Positions 8,223 to 15,809 of a stretch of 21,515 nt of DNA are shown here, piece after piece. The number at the start of each line of letters is the position of its first letter. Position 1 is the first letter of the stretch. The position numbers were made by a program, and so were the translations under genes. Origin of the DNA: Acidimicrobiia bacterium (GTDB lineage: Bacteria; Actinomycetota; Acidimicrobiia; Acidimicrobiales; CATQHL01); contig JAGWAK010000040.1 in the NCBI GenBank assembly GCA_021296435.1, positions 1-21,515 on the forward strand. The letters run 5' to 3'. The notes under the pieces were generated by a model that was not told the DNA's origin, ran no database searches, and saw only the letters and a program-made list of their open reading frames with translations.

Positions 8223-9053
8223 GTGCCGACGCTGCACGACGATCTCTTCGGTCCGGGCTCCCCGCTGCGGGTCATCGGCCACCGGGGAGCCGCGGCGGTC
8301 GCGCCCGAGAACACGCTTCCCTCCTTCGAGCACGCGGTGCGCGTAGGCGCCGACGCGGTGGAACTCGATCTCCACCGGAGCGCGGACGGCCACCTCATGG
8401 TCATCCACGATCCGAGCCTCCCCCGCACCACGGACGGGACGGGGGACATCATGGCGCTCACGCGAGACGAACTGCGCGCGTTCGACGCCGGATACCACTT
8501 CACGACGGACAACGGGAAGACGTTTCCCTTTCGGGGGAAGGGTGTCGGCATCCCGGCCCTCGAAGAGGTGCTCGAGGCGCTGGGAGATTTACCCGTGGTG
8601 ACGGAGATCAAGTCGGCGGCCGCGGGGCAAGAGCTGGGCGCGTGGCTACAGAGGAGCCGGAATCGCAGGGACCGGGAGCGGATTCTGGTCGGCGGGTTCG
8701 AGCGCGAGGAGGTGGAGCCCGCGAGCCGGCATGCCCGCTGGCGCTGCGCCTACCAGGACGAACTCCGCGCGTACGTCCTGCTCGGGAAGCTGGGCCTGGG
8801 GGGGCGGGTCGCGCCGGCCAACTGCGATGCCGCCATGCTGCCAGAACGGCAGGGCGCGTTGCGCATCGTCACGCCGCGCTTCGTCCGGCGCGCCCACGCC
8901 GACGGCATGGGGGTCTTCGTCTGGACCGTGAACCACCCGGACGACATGCGGCGACTCCTCGACTGGGGCGTGGACGGACTCGTGAGCGACGCTCCCGGGC
9001 GGGCGCGGCGGATCCTGGACGAGAGGGATGTGGGGGGAGATGCCGGAGTCTGA
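8223..9053 (+). CDS. Glycerophosphodiester phosphodiesterase
   Basis: This 276-residue cytoplasmic-type enzyme of the GDPD TIM-barrel family hydrolyses glycerophosphodiesters to glycerol 3-phosphate and an alcohol. Family catalytic features are plain: GHRGAAAVAPENT (19-31, with His20 and Arg21), the metal pair Glu47 and Asp49 in AVELDLH, the second catalytic His62 in VIHDPSLPRTTDG, and a later TEIKS strand. The C-terminal WTVNHPDDMRRLLDWGVDGLVSDAP segment is also typical. No signal peptide is visible. The GTG start at 8223 lies 11 bases after the transporter stop and lacks a good Shine-Dalgarno, so translation is probably coupled. Its 3' end overlaps the start of the DNA polymerase IV gene by up to 26 bases. 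It most likely works in phospholipid turnover. Confidence 0.92.
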   Translation: MPTLHDDLFGPGSPLRVIGHRGAAAVAPENTLPSFEHAVRVGADAVELDLHRSADGHLMVIHDPSLPRTTDGTGDIMALTRDELRAFDAGYHFTTDNGKTFPFRGKGVGIPALEEVLEALGDLPVVTEIKSAAAGQELGAWLQRSRNRRDRERILVGGFEREEVEPASRHARWRCAYQDELRAYVLLGKLGLGGRVAPANCDAAMLPERQGALRIVTPRFVRRAHADGMGVFVWTVNHPDDMRRLLDWGVDGLVSDAPGRARRILDERDVGGDAGV

Positions 9054-10263
9054 AGCGCGGCCGCGGACGATCCTCCACGTGGACATGGACGCGTTCTATG
9101 CCGCGGTCGAGGTTCGCGAGGACCCGTCGCTGCGCGGAAAGCCGGTCATCATCGGATCCGCCCCGCGCCAAGGCCGGGGCCGGGGCGTCGTCTCGACGGC
9201 GAACTACGAGGCCCGGCGCTACGGCATCCACTCCGCGATGCCGATCTCGCAGGCGTGGCGACGCTGCCCCGGCGGCGCCTACGTGCGTCCGCGCATCGCC
9301 TTCTACGCGGAGATCTCGGGACGGATCTTCGACATCTTCCGCTCGTTCACGGACCAGGTGGAGACGCTCTCGCTGGACGAGGCCTTCCTCGACGTGACCG
9401 CGAGCCGGCGGCTGTTCGGAACGGGACCGGAGATCGCGACCCGGATCCGGCAGCGGATCGCCGAAGAGGAGCGGCTCACGGCATCCGTCGGCGTCGCTTC
9501 GAACAAGTACGTGGCGAAGGTGGCGAGCGACCTGAGGAAACCGGACGCGCTCGTGGTCGTGCCGCCGGAGACCGAGCGGGAGTTCCTCGCGCCGCTCCCG
9601 GTATCGCGACTCTGGGGGGCGGGGCCGAAGGTGCAGACCCGTCTGGCCCGACTCGGGCTGAAGACGATCGGGGATCTGGCGCGCAACAAGCCCGACTTCC
9701 TCGAGGCGTCCCTGGGCCGGAAGCTCGGGCGGCGCCTCCACGAACTCGCAAACGGGGTCGACGTGCGGCGGGTCGACCCGCGGCCGGGGCGAAAGTCGCT
9801 CGGCAAGGAGGTCACGTTCCCGAGCGACGTAGAGGACCGCAGCCGGGTGGAACGGACCCTGCTCGCCCTGTGCGAGGGGGTCGCGCAGTCACTCCGAAAG
9901 AAAGGGATCGCGGGGCGTACGGTGCAGTTGAAGCTGCGCTGGGATGGCTTCGAGACGCACACGCGGCAGCGCACGCTCGAACGGCCGGCGGACATGACCG
10001 AGGCCCTCTGGCCCGTCGCGCGGGAACTGTTCCGGCAGGCGGACGATCCCCGTCGTCTCGTGCGGCTGATCGGCGTCAGCCTCTCCGGCTTCGACCATCC
10101 GGAAGACGAGCAACTCGGGCTCCTCCGCGACGACGACCCGGCCACGTCCGACGGGGAGGCTCGGCGTGAGTTGGCGAAGACGATGGACGCGGTCGCGGAC
10201 CGGTTCGGCCGCGACGCGCTGAAGCGGGCCGCCCTTCTCGATTCGAACGTGCGCGGCACGTAG
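9028..10263 (+). CDS. dinB: DNA polymerase IV (Y-family translesion polymerase)
   Basis: This 411-residue Y-family polymerase performs error-prone lesion bypass. The first catalytic motif HVDMDAFYAAVE contains Asp19 (with Asp21), and SLDEAFLDV (115-123) contains Asp117 and Glu118, completing the metal-binding triad. ASVGVASNKYVAKVASDLRKPD is the conserved palm segment, followed by a helix-hairpin-helix region (LWGAGPKVQTRLARLGLKTIGDLA) and the little-finger domain. Near the C-terminus EQLGLL fits a beta-clamp binding motif (QLxLF-like); about 45 more residues follow, ending in an RFGRDALKRA segment that is frequent in this branch. ATG 9028 overlaps the upstream gene by 26 bases; ATG 9040, which skips four residues, is an equally reasonable start. 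No LexA-like operator was seen, as expected for an internal operon gene. Confidence 0.95.
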   Translation: MWGEMPESEARPRTILHVDMDAFYAAVEVREDPSLRGKPVIIGSAPRQGRGRGVVSTANYEARRYGIHSAMPISQAWRRCPGGAYVRPRIAFYAEISGRIFDIFRSFTDQVETLSLDEAFLDVTASRRLFGTGPEIATRIRQRIAEEERLTASVGVASNKYVAKVASDLRKPDALVVVPPETEREFLAPLPVSRLWGAGPKVQTRLARLGLKTIGDLARNKPDFLEASLGRKLGRRLHELANGVDVRRVDPRPGRKSLGKEVTFPSDVEDRSRVERTLLALCEGVAQSLRKKGIAGRTVQLKLRWDGFETHTRQRTLERPADMTEALWPVARELFRQADDPRRLVRLIGVSLSGFDHPEDEQLGLLRDDDPATSDGEARRELAKTMDAVADRFGRDALKRAALLDSNVRGT

Positions 10264-10264
10264 C

Positions 10265-10344
10265 CGAGACACCGCGGGGCACACCGCGAGACACACGGCA
10301 AGACACACATCGAGACACACTGCGAGACACACTGCGAGGCAACG
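10265..10344 (+). repeat. Degenerate 12-bp tandem repeat between dinB and the PH-like gene
   Basis: About six copies of a 12-base unit (consensus CGAGACACACTG) fill nearly the whole spacer. Phased copies begin at 10275, 10287, 10299, 10311, 10323 and 10335, with a partial 10-base copy at 10265. The two copies at 10311 and 10323 are identical and the outer ones diverge. In the last copy GAGA has become GAGG, which sits eight bases before the next ATG and can serve as its Shine-Dalgarno. No conserved hairpin is apparent. Confidence 0.85.
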
Positions 10345-10347
10345 ATC

Positions 10348-10839
10348 ATGCAGGTATTTCCGATTCCGCCGGCCTCCGGGCGCGGCATCCTCTGGTTCTT
10401 CGTCATCATGATGGTGGTTCTGGGCGCGGTGACGCTGATGATGGGCTGGGCGGCCTGGTCCACCCGGAACAGCCGCGCCGAGGTCTCGCCCGCGGGGCTG
10501 AAGCTGGTGGGAGACCTCTGGGGCCGGACGATCCCCCTTGACCGTCTCGAACTCGACGAGGCTCGCGTCGTGGACCTCCGCGGCGAACCCGACCTCGTCC
10601 CGCGCCGACGCACGATGGGGACGGCGCTCGGAGGCTACTCCGCGGGATGGTTCCGGCTCCACAGCGGGGAGAAGGCGCTCCTCTACCTCACGGACCGGCG
10701 ACAGGTCGTGTACATTCCCACGCACGACGGGTACTCGCTCCTCCTGAGCCAGAGCGAACCCCGGCGCTTCCTGGACGCCCTGCACGACGCGACCGGAGGC
10801 ACGACCGAAGACGCCGACGAAGCCACCGAAGGAGAGTGA
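10348..10839 (+). CDS. Membrane-anchored protein with PH-like domain, function unknown
   Basis: This 163-residue protein has one strong transmembrane segment (GILWFFVIMMVVLGAVTLMMGWAAW, written in full as residues 13-37 with flanking Gly and Trp) followed by a soluble domain of about 115 residues. The domain pattern is a beta-rich run: AEVSPAGLKLVGDLWGRTIPLDRL, an Arg-rich turn, YSAGWFRLHSGEKALLYLT, then VVYIPTHDGYSLLLS and a final helix EPRRFLDALHDA. This resembles the bacterial PH-like domains of uncharacterised membrane proteins. The last 15 residues are acidic. The Shine-Dalgarno GAGG (10336-10339) comes from the last copy of the upstream 12-bp repeat. The stop lies six bases before the next start, and the AAGGAG for that gene overlaps this gene's end, so they are co-translated. 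I cannot assign a biochemical role. Confidence 0.75.
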   Translation: MQVFPIPPASGRGILWFFVIMMVVLGAVTLMMGWAAWSTRNSRAEVSPAGLKLVGDLWGRTIPLDRLELDEARVVDLRGEPDLVPRRRTMGTALGGYSAGWFRLHSGEKALLYLTDRRQVVYIPTHDGYSLLLSQSEPRRFLDALHDATGGTTEDADEATEGE

Positions 10840-10845
10840 CGACGG

Positions 10846-11433
10846 ATGCTCCCGACACGCGATGAGGCGCTCGCGATCGTCCACGAATACACCGAGAGTC
10901 CCGGACTCCGGCGCCACATGCTGGCGGTGGAGGCCAGCATGCGCGCATACGCGAGGAAATACGGCGAAGACGAGGATCGCTGGGGCGTCGCGGGCCTGCT
11001 GCACGACTTCGACTACGAGCGCTGGCCCAACCACGACCGCGCGCCCGATTCGGAGCATCCCTCGACGGGGGTCGCCATCCTGCGCGAGAAGGGCGTGGAC
11101 GAGGACATCCTCGAGACCATCATGGCGCACGCGGACTACACGGATGTCGAGGCGACGACGCGGATGTCGAAGACGCTCCGGGCCGTGGACGAACTCACGG
11201 GGTTCATCACCGCCTGTGCCCTGGTGCGGCCGACGCGGCTCGCCGGCATGAAGACCCGGTCGGTAAGAAAAAAGATGAAGGACAAGGCGTTCGCCGCCGC
11301 TGTGAGCCGCGACGAAATGTTGGAGAACTGCGCCGAACTGGGCGAAGACATGGGCGAGCACATCGCCTTCGTCATCGCCGCCATGCAGCTTGCGGCGGAA
11401 GATCTCGGCCTGAACGGCCCCGCTCCGGGCTGA
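10846..11433 (+). CDS. HD-domain metal-dependent phosphohydrolase
   Basis: This 195-residue soluble protein belongs to the HD superfamily of metal-dependent phosphohydrolases (HDIG-type, often acting on nucleotides or cyclic nucleotides). The expected ligands occur in order: His24 in LRRHMLAVE, the His53-Asp54 doublet in GLLHDFDYERW, His95 in MAHADYTD and Asp115 in RAVDELTGF. His63 and His71 lie in the segment between. AAGGAG at 10829-10834 lies eleven bases ahead of the ATG. Length and motif spacing match the stand-alone HD proteins found widely in bacteria, which are mostly uncharacterised. It sits between the PH-like protein and the small MetS-like peptide, with no neighbour that identifies the substrate. 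Fold and metal chemistry are fairly sure; substrate is unknown. Confidence 0.85.
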   Translation: MLPTRDEALAIVHEYTESPGLRRHMLAVEASMRAYARKYGEDEDRWGVAGLLHDFDYERWPNHDRAPDSEHPSTGVAILREKGVDEDILETIMAHADYTDVEATTRMSKTLRAVDELTGFITACALVRPTRLAGMKTRSVRKKMKDKAFAAAVSRDEMLENCAELGEDMGEHIAFVIAAMQLAAEDLGLNGPAPG

Positions 11434-11474
11434 ACCGCCGTGCGGACCGGCCCCCGATTCGGAGGTAACCGAGC

Positions 11475-11594
11475 ATGACCACGACGACCGTAATCATGAT
11501 GATCGTCATCCTCGGATTCGTCTGGGGAGGACTCGCCATCCTCGCGTCGGTCGCCTGGCGCAAGGAAGGCGCCAAGCGAGGCGGAGAGGGCTGA
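11475..11594 (+). CDS. 39-residue single-helix membrane peptide, MetS-like
   Basis: This short gene encodes a 39-residue peptide with a near-perfect GGAGG at 11461-11465, nine bases before the ATG, which supports translation. The peptide has a Thr-rich start (MTTTT), one hydrophobic helix (about 5-28) containing Met-Met and a Trp-Gly-Gly-Leu motif at 17-20, and a short basic tail. That pattern closely resembles the MetS-type small subunits of sodium-dependent (NSS) methionine/alanine importers, whose genes normally sit next to the large MetP subunit. No NSS transporter is in this window, so it is either an orphan subunit working with a distant partner or a different small membrane protein. 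It lies 41 bases after the HD gene and nine before the next start. Confidence 0.65.
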   Translation: MTTTTVIMMIVILGFVWGGLAILASVAWRKEGAKRGGEG

Positions 11595-11603
11595 CCGCCC
11601 GTC

Positions 11604-11639
11604 ATGCCCGTAATGCCCGTAGTGCCCGTAGTGCCCGTC
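11604..11639 (+). repeat. Four tandem 9-bp units, each starting with an in-frame start codon
   Basis: ATGCCCGTA (11604), ATGCCCGTA (11613), GTGCCCGTA (11622) and GTGCCCGTC (11631) follow each other without gaps and are all in frame with the TonB_C protein. A diverged ninefold unit (CCGCCCGTC, 11595-11603) precedes them. Each unit can act as a start, giving nested N-termini three residues apart. Confidence 0.85.
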
Positions 11640-12419
11640 ACGACCGACAGGAAGCAGAAGCGCCGTCGGGGAGGGACCCTCCTGGTGACGCTGGCTGCGC
11701 TGGCGGTCGGATCGTGCTTCCTTCCGCGTCCGATGCGCCCGCCCGAAGCCACGCCGGCGACCGTACCCGATTCGGCACGGGAATCGGTCGCCCGCGACTC
11801 GTCGGCCGCGGAGGCCGCGCGCCGGGATTCGATCGCCAGGGCGCAACGCGAGGCCGCACGGCAGGATTCGATCGCCAGGGCACAACGAGAGGCCGCCCGC
11901 CGGGACTCGATCGCGAGGGCCGAGCGGGCCGCCGCCGCTCGCCGGGACTCCATCCTCGAGGCCGAGCGGGCCGCCGCGCGCCGAGATTCGCTGGAGGCCG
12001 CCCGACGCGACTCGCTGATCGCCGCCGCCCGACGCGACTCATTGGCCAGCATCGAGACGGCCCGGGCCGCAGTCGCAGCCGAGTTGGCGGAACTCCGCGA
12101 ATCGGGTCCGGTATTCGTCGCCCACGACGAAGCGCCCCGCCTCGTGTGGGACACCGATGCCGAGGCCGCGCTGGCGACGACCCTGCTTCCGGTCATCCGC
12201 GCGGGGGGACTCGACGCGGACATCGCGGCCTCCATCTGGCTCCTCGTGCGGATCGACGGAAGGGTCGAGGCGACCGCGATCCAGGTCTCGTCCGGCGACC
12301 AGGCCTTCGACGCGGCGGCCGTGCGGGCGGCCCGCGGAATGCTCTTTGCTCCCGCCCTCCGTGGCGGCCGCGTGGCGCCCGTATGGGTTCTGCGCGAAAT
12401 CTCGCTTCTCATGCGGTAG
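11604..12419 (+). CDS. TonB C-terminal domain protein with a 13-residue repeat stalk
   Basis: This 271-residue envelope protein is counted from the first of four in-frame starts. Residues 16-22 are basic and precede a hydrophobic run (TLLVTLAALAVG, 25-36) ending in Gly-Ser-Cys38, which could be a lipobox (V-G-S-C) or an uncleaved anchor. After a Pro-rich linker, about 70-150 consists of repeats of the type EAARRDSIARAQR, three full 13-residue copies and four shorter ones, predicted as a long charged helix or coiled coil like the stalk of TonB/TolA. The end (about 178-271) matches a TonB_C domain: WLLVRIDGRVEATAIQVSSGD, then AFDAAAVRAARGMLFAPALRGGR and a PVWV strand. Classical TonB has an N-terminal membrane helix and Pro-rich stalk and works with ExbB/ExbD, neither seen here. 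It may be a TonB-like energy transducer or a periplasmic protein using the fold for another purpose. Confidence 0.75.
   Translation: MPVMPVVPVVPVTTDRKQKRRRGGTLLVTLAALAVGSCFLPRPMRPPEATPATVPDSARESVARDSSAAEAARRDSIARAQREAARQDSIARAQREAARRDSIARAERAAAARRDSILEAERAAARRDSLEAARRDSLIAAARRDSLASIETARAAVAAELAELRESGPVFVAHDEAPRLVWDTDAEAALATTLLPVIRAGGLDADIAASIWLLVRIDGRVEATAIQVSSGDQAFDAAAVRAARGMLFAPALRGGRVAPVWVLREISLLMR
11811..12050 (+). repeat. 39-bp imperfect tandem repeats encoding the ARRDS helix
   Basis: Coding repeats of 39 bases (13 codons) begin at 11811, 11850, 11889 and 11928; from 11967 the unit shortens to 24-27 bases. All keep the Arg-Arg-Asp-Ser core (Arg-Gln-Asp-Ser in copy 2). Copies 1 and 2 are very similar at DNA level, indicating recent duplication. 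Confidence 0.85.
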
Positions 12420-12486
12420 CCGCGGCCTTCTTCGCCCACCGTGGGGGGCTGCGATCCGCCGTCCGACCGAATAGCTTGCGCGCCCG

Positions 12487-15400
12487 ATGCCACGCCGCGA
12501 CGACATCTCTTCGATCCTTCTCATAGGCTCCGGCCCGATCGTGATCGGCCAGGCCTGCGAGTTCGACTACTCCGGGACGCAAGCCTGCCGGGCGCTCCGC
12601 GAGGAGGGATATCGAGTCATCCTCGTGAACTCGAATCCCGCCACCATCATGACGGACCCGGACATCGCCGACGCGACCTACATCGAGCCCCTGACGGCCG
12701 ACTGGGTCGAGCGGGTGATCGAAGTCGAGAAGCCCGACGCGCTCATCCCGACGATGGGCGGCCAGACGGCGCTCAACGTCGCGCTCGAACTCGCCGAACG
12801 CGGGGTGCTCGACGAAGATGTCCGGGCGATTCAACTCGCCGAGGACCGGGAACAGTTCGCCGAAGCGATGCAGCGCATCGGGCTCGAGTTGCCGGCGGGA
12901 GGCTTCGCCCGCTCGCTCGACGAGGCGCTCACGCTGGTCGAGAACACGGGATTCCCCGCCATCATCCGGCCCTCCTTCACCCTCGGCGGCACCGGCGGCA
13001 GCACCGCCTACAACCGCGAGGAGTTCGAGGATCTCGTCCGCTCCGGCATCCGCTCCTCGCCGATCGGCGAGGTGCTCATCGACCGCAGCATCATCGGCTG
13101 GAAGGAGTTCGAACTCGAGGTGATGCGGGACCGGGCGGACAACGTCGTCATCGTGTGCTCGATCGAGAACTTCGACGCCATGGGGGTGCACACGGGCGAC
13201 TCGATCACCGTCGCGCCGGCGCTCACGCTCTCGGACCGCGAGTATCAGGCGATGCGGGACGCGGCCATCGCGTGCATCCGCGAGATCGGAGTCGACGCGG
13301 GCGGCTGCAACATCCAGTTCGCCGTGCACCCGACGACGGGCCAGATGCTCGTCATCGAGATGAACCCGCGGGTGTCCCGGAGTTCGGCGCTCGCGTCGAA
13401 GGCGACCGGGTTCCCCATCGCCCGCATCGGCGCCAAGCTCGCGGTCGGTTACCGCCTCGACGAGATCCCGAACGCGATCACGCAGGTGACGCCTTCGTGC
13501 TTCGAGCCGGTGCTCGACTACATGGTCGTGAAGATCCCGCGCTTCGCGTTCGAGAAGTTCCCGAAGGCCGACGCCACGCTCGGCGTGCAGATGAAGGCCG
13601 TGGGCGAGGTGATGGCGATCGGCCGCACCTTCCAGCAGGCGTGGCTCAAGGGCTTTCGCGCGCTCGAGAACGGGCGGACGGGGTGGCTGCCCTCCCCGGA
13701 TCCGGGTGAGGACCGGCTGGAGGACGACGAGGTCGACACGGTACGGGCCGCGATCCGCACCGCGACGCCGGAACGCCCCTTCCAACTGTACCGCGCCTTC
13801 CAGGCGGGCCTCTCCGTGTCCGAGATCAACCGGGTCACGGGGATCGACCCCTGGTTCCTCTCGCAGCTCGAGGAACTCGTGCGGGAGGGCCAGGCCTTCG
13901 CGGCGGCCGCGGAGGTCACGCCCGGGGACGTCGAACGGTTGAAGCGGATCGGCTTCGGCGACGCGGAGATGGCACAGTTGCGCGGGACAACGGAGGCGGA
14001 GTTGCGCGAGGTCCGCCAGGCCGCGGGACTCCGGCCCGTCTACAAGACCGTCGACACCTGCGCGGGCGAATTCCCCGCCGCCACGCCGTACCTCTACTCG
14101 ACGTACGAAGACGAAAACGAATCCGAGCGCTCCGACCGGCGCAAGATCATCATCCTCGGCAGCGGCCCGAACCGCATCGGACAGGGCATCGAGTTCGACT
14201 ACTGCTGCGTTTCGGCCTCGCTCGCGCTGCGCGAGGAAGGGTTCGAGACGATCATGATCAACTCGAATCCCGAAACCGTCTCCACCGACTTCGACATCTC
14301 GAACAAGCTCTACTTCGAGCCCCTGACGGTGGAAGATGTGCTCGCGATCGTGGAGCAGGAGAAGCCGGAGGGCGTCATCGTCCAGTTCGGGGGACAGACG
14401 CCGCTGACCATCGCCCGCAAGCTCGAGCAACTCGGCGTCCCCATCGATCGACCGCACCGAGGACCGCCGCCGCTTCGACCAACTCTGCCGCGAGCTCGGC
14501 GTGCCCATGCCGCCGGGCGGGACCGCGACGAGCATCGAGGAGGCGCTGGAGATCGCGGAGGAGATCGGGTATCCCGTCCTCGTCCGGCCCAGCTACGTGC
14601 TCGGCGGCAGGGCCATGGAGATCGTCTACGATCCGGTCTCGCTGCGGGAATACTTCGCGCGCGCGGTGCAGGCCTCTCCCGAACATCCCGTCCTCCTCGA
14701 CCGATTCCTCGAGGACGCCTTCGAGGCGGACGTGGATGCGGTGTGCGACGGGGAGACGGTCGTGATCGGCGGGATCATGCAGCACATCGAGGACGCGGGC
14801 GTGCACTCCGGCGACTCGGCCTGCGTCCTGCCGCCCTACCTCCTGCGCGACATCGACATGGAGGCGATGCGCCGCTTCACGCGGGACTTCGCCCTCGCGC
14901 TGGACGTCCGGGGCCTCATCAACGTGCAGTTCGCGGTGCACGAGAAGACGGTATACGTGCTCGAGGTGAATCCGCGCGCGAGCCGCACGGTGCCCTTCGT
15001 CAGCAAGGCGACCGGGGTTCCGCTGGCGCGAGTGGCCGCGCGGGTGCTGGCGGGCGTGAAGCTCGTCGACCTCGGACTCGGGGATGAACTCGTCCCGCAC
15101 CAGGTCTCCGTGAAGGAAGCGGTGCTCCCCTTCGACAAGATCCCGGATGCGGACACGGTGCTCGGGCCGGAGATGCGGTCCACGGGAGAGGTCATGGGAT
15201 ACGCGGACAGCTTCGGCCTCGCGTTCGCGAAGTCGCAGATCTCCGTCTACCAGGCCCTGCCGACCGAGGGCGCCGTCGCGATCACGGTGCACGACCAGGA
15301 CAAGCCGAACATGGTCCCCATCGCGCGCCGCTTCCACGAACTCGGCTTTTCGATCTTCGCCACGGAGGGGACCGCCAGGTACCTGCGGGGTCGCGGCGTG

Positions 15401-15691
15401 CCCTGCGAGCGCATCCTCAAGGTGCACGAGGGGCGGCCGAACCTCCTCGACCGCATCGTCTCGGGCGAGGTCCAGTTGCTCCTGAACACTCCGCTCGGCA
15501 AGCACGCACAGCACGACGACTACATGATCCGCCGCGCGGCCGTCGTCCGGCGGGTGCCCTACACGACGACCCTTTCCGCGGACGCGATCATCGCGCTCCG
15601 CCACCGCCGCCACACGGTCCAGAGCCTCCAGACGCGCGCCGTGGCGGAGGTGGAAGAGGACCGGCTCACGAGGACCGCCGGCCCCGTCTGA
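12487..15691 (+). CDS. carB: Carbamoyl-phosphate synthase large subunit (frame broken near 14446)
   Basis: CarB makes carbamoyl phosphate from bicarbonate, ammonia (passed from CarA) and two ATP, feeding arginine and pyrimidine synthesis. The first frame (653 residues) starts ILLIGSGPIVIGQACEFDYSG and includes the ATP-grasp signatures PSFTLGGTGGS and EMNPRVSRSSALASKATGFP, the oligomerisation region, then the second-half start GSGPNRIGQGIEFDYCC up to GVPI. The protein continues in another frame from IDRTEDRRRFD (14447) for 414 residues, through PSYVLGGRAMEIVYD and EVNPRASRTVPFVSKATGVP to the C-terminal MGS-like regulatory domain. Compared with E. coli CarB, a segment equivalent to VIGTSPDA is reduced to four bases, a 20-base loss that breaks the frame. 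In the first half eight residues equivalent to FGVTMIGA are also missing, in frame, after residue 110. No Shine-Dalgarno precedes ATG 12487, and no carA is in the window. Either the gene is disabled or the deletions are sequence errors; the gene is normally essential for prototrophy, which favours error. Confidence 0.93.
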
Positions 15692-15708
15692 CGTTCCCGC
15701 GGGAACGT
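15691..15708. other. Perfect 18-bp palindrome at the carB stop
   Basis: ACGTTCCCGCGGGAACGT is a perfect inverted repeat with no loop, beginning on the last base of the carB stop codon. There is no T-tract after it, so it is not a standard intrinsic terminator; it could be a protein-binding site or a transcript-end structure. Confidence 0.5.
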
Positions 15709-15779
15709 CCTCGCCCGCGGTCCCATTTCACCTGCCCATCCCGCCGTCCCCTCTCACCGGTCCAGCCAGTTCTCATCTT

Positions 15780-15797
15780 GTTGCATGTTTATTCATT
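15780..15797 (+). promoter_or_regulatory. Putative ARG box (ArgR operator) of argG-argH-argR
   Basis: GTTGCATGTTTATTCATT matches 14 of 18 positions of the reverse complement of the Bacillus-type ARG box consensus as I recall it (CATGAATAAAAATTCAAG). It lies in a sharply AT-rich island in otherwise GC-rich DNA and overlaps the probable argG promoter. A weaker second half-match, CTTGTATAT, starts at 15800, two bases after the first box, where ArgR hexamers commonly bind a second box. The argR gene at the end of the operon supports the assignment. Confidence 0.65.
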
Positions 15798-15809
15798 ATC
15801 TTGTATATC
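15781..15809 (+). promoter_or_regulatory. Probable argG promoter
   Basis: TTGCAT (15781-15786) and TATATC (15804-15809) are separated by 17 bases. This is the only AT-rich stretch in the 199-base gap between carB and argG. It would give a leader of about 75 bases that contains a small GCACG-CCCT-CGTGC hairpin (15826-15839). The ARG box covers the -35 and spacer, so bound ArgR would block RNA polymerase. Confidence 0.5.

Noticed and set aside
10265..10344. CRISPR-like repeat
   Set aside because: The 12-base units are directly adjacent with no spacers and no cas genes are present; it is a simple tandem repeat.
9889..11361. Cys-Leu-Ala-Val repeat protein on the minus strand
   Set aside because: The repeat peptide is only the antisense reading of the 12-bp tandem repeat, flanked by shadows of dinB and the HD gene.
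12409..14535. 708-codon open frame on the minus strand opposite carB
   Set aside because: It is antisense to conserved CarB sequence and has the biased composition of a codon-position shadow.
15691..15708. LexA box or intrinsic terminator
   Set aside because: The spacing does not match known LexA sites (GTTC-N6-GAAC here) and no T-tract follows the stem.
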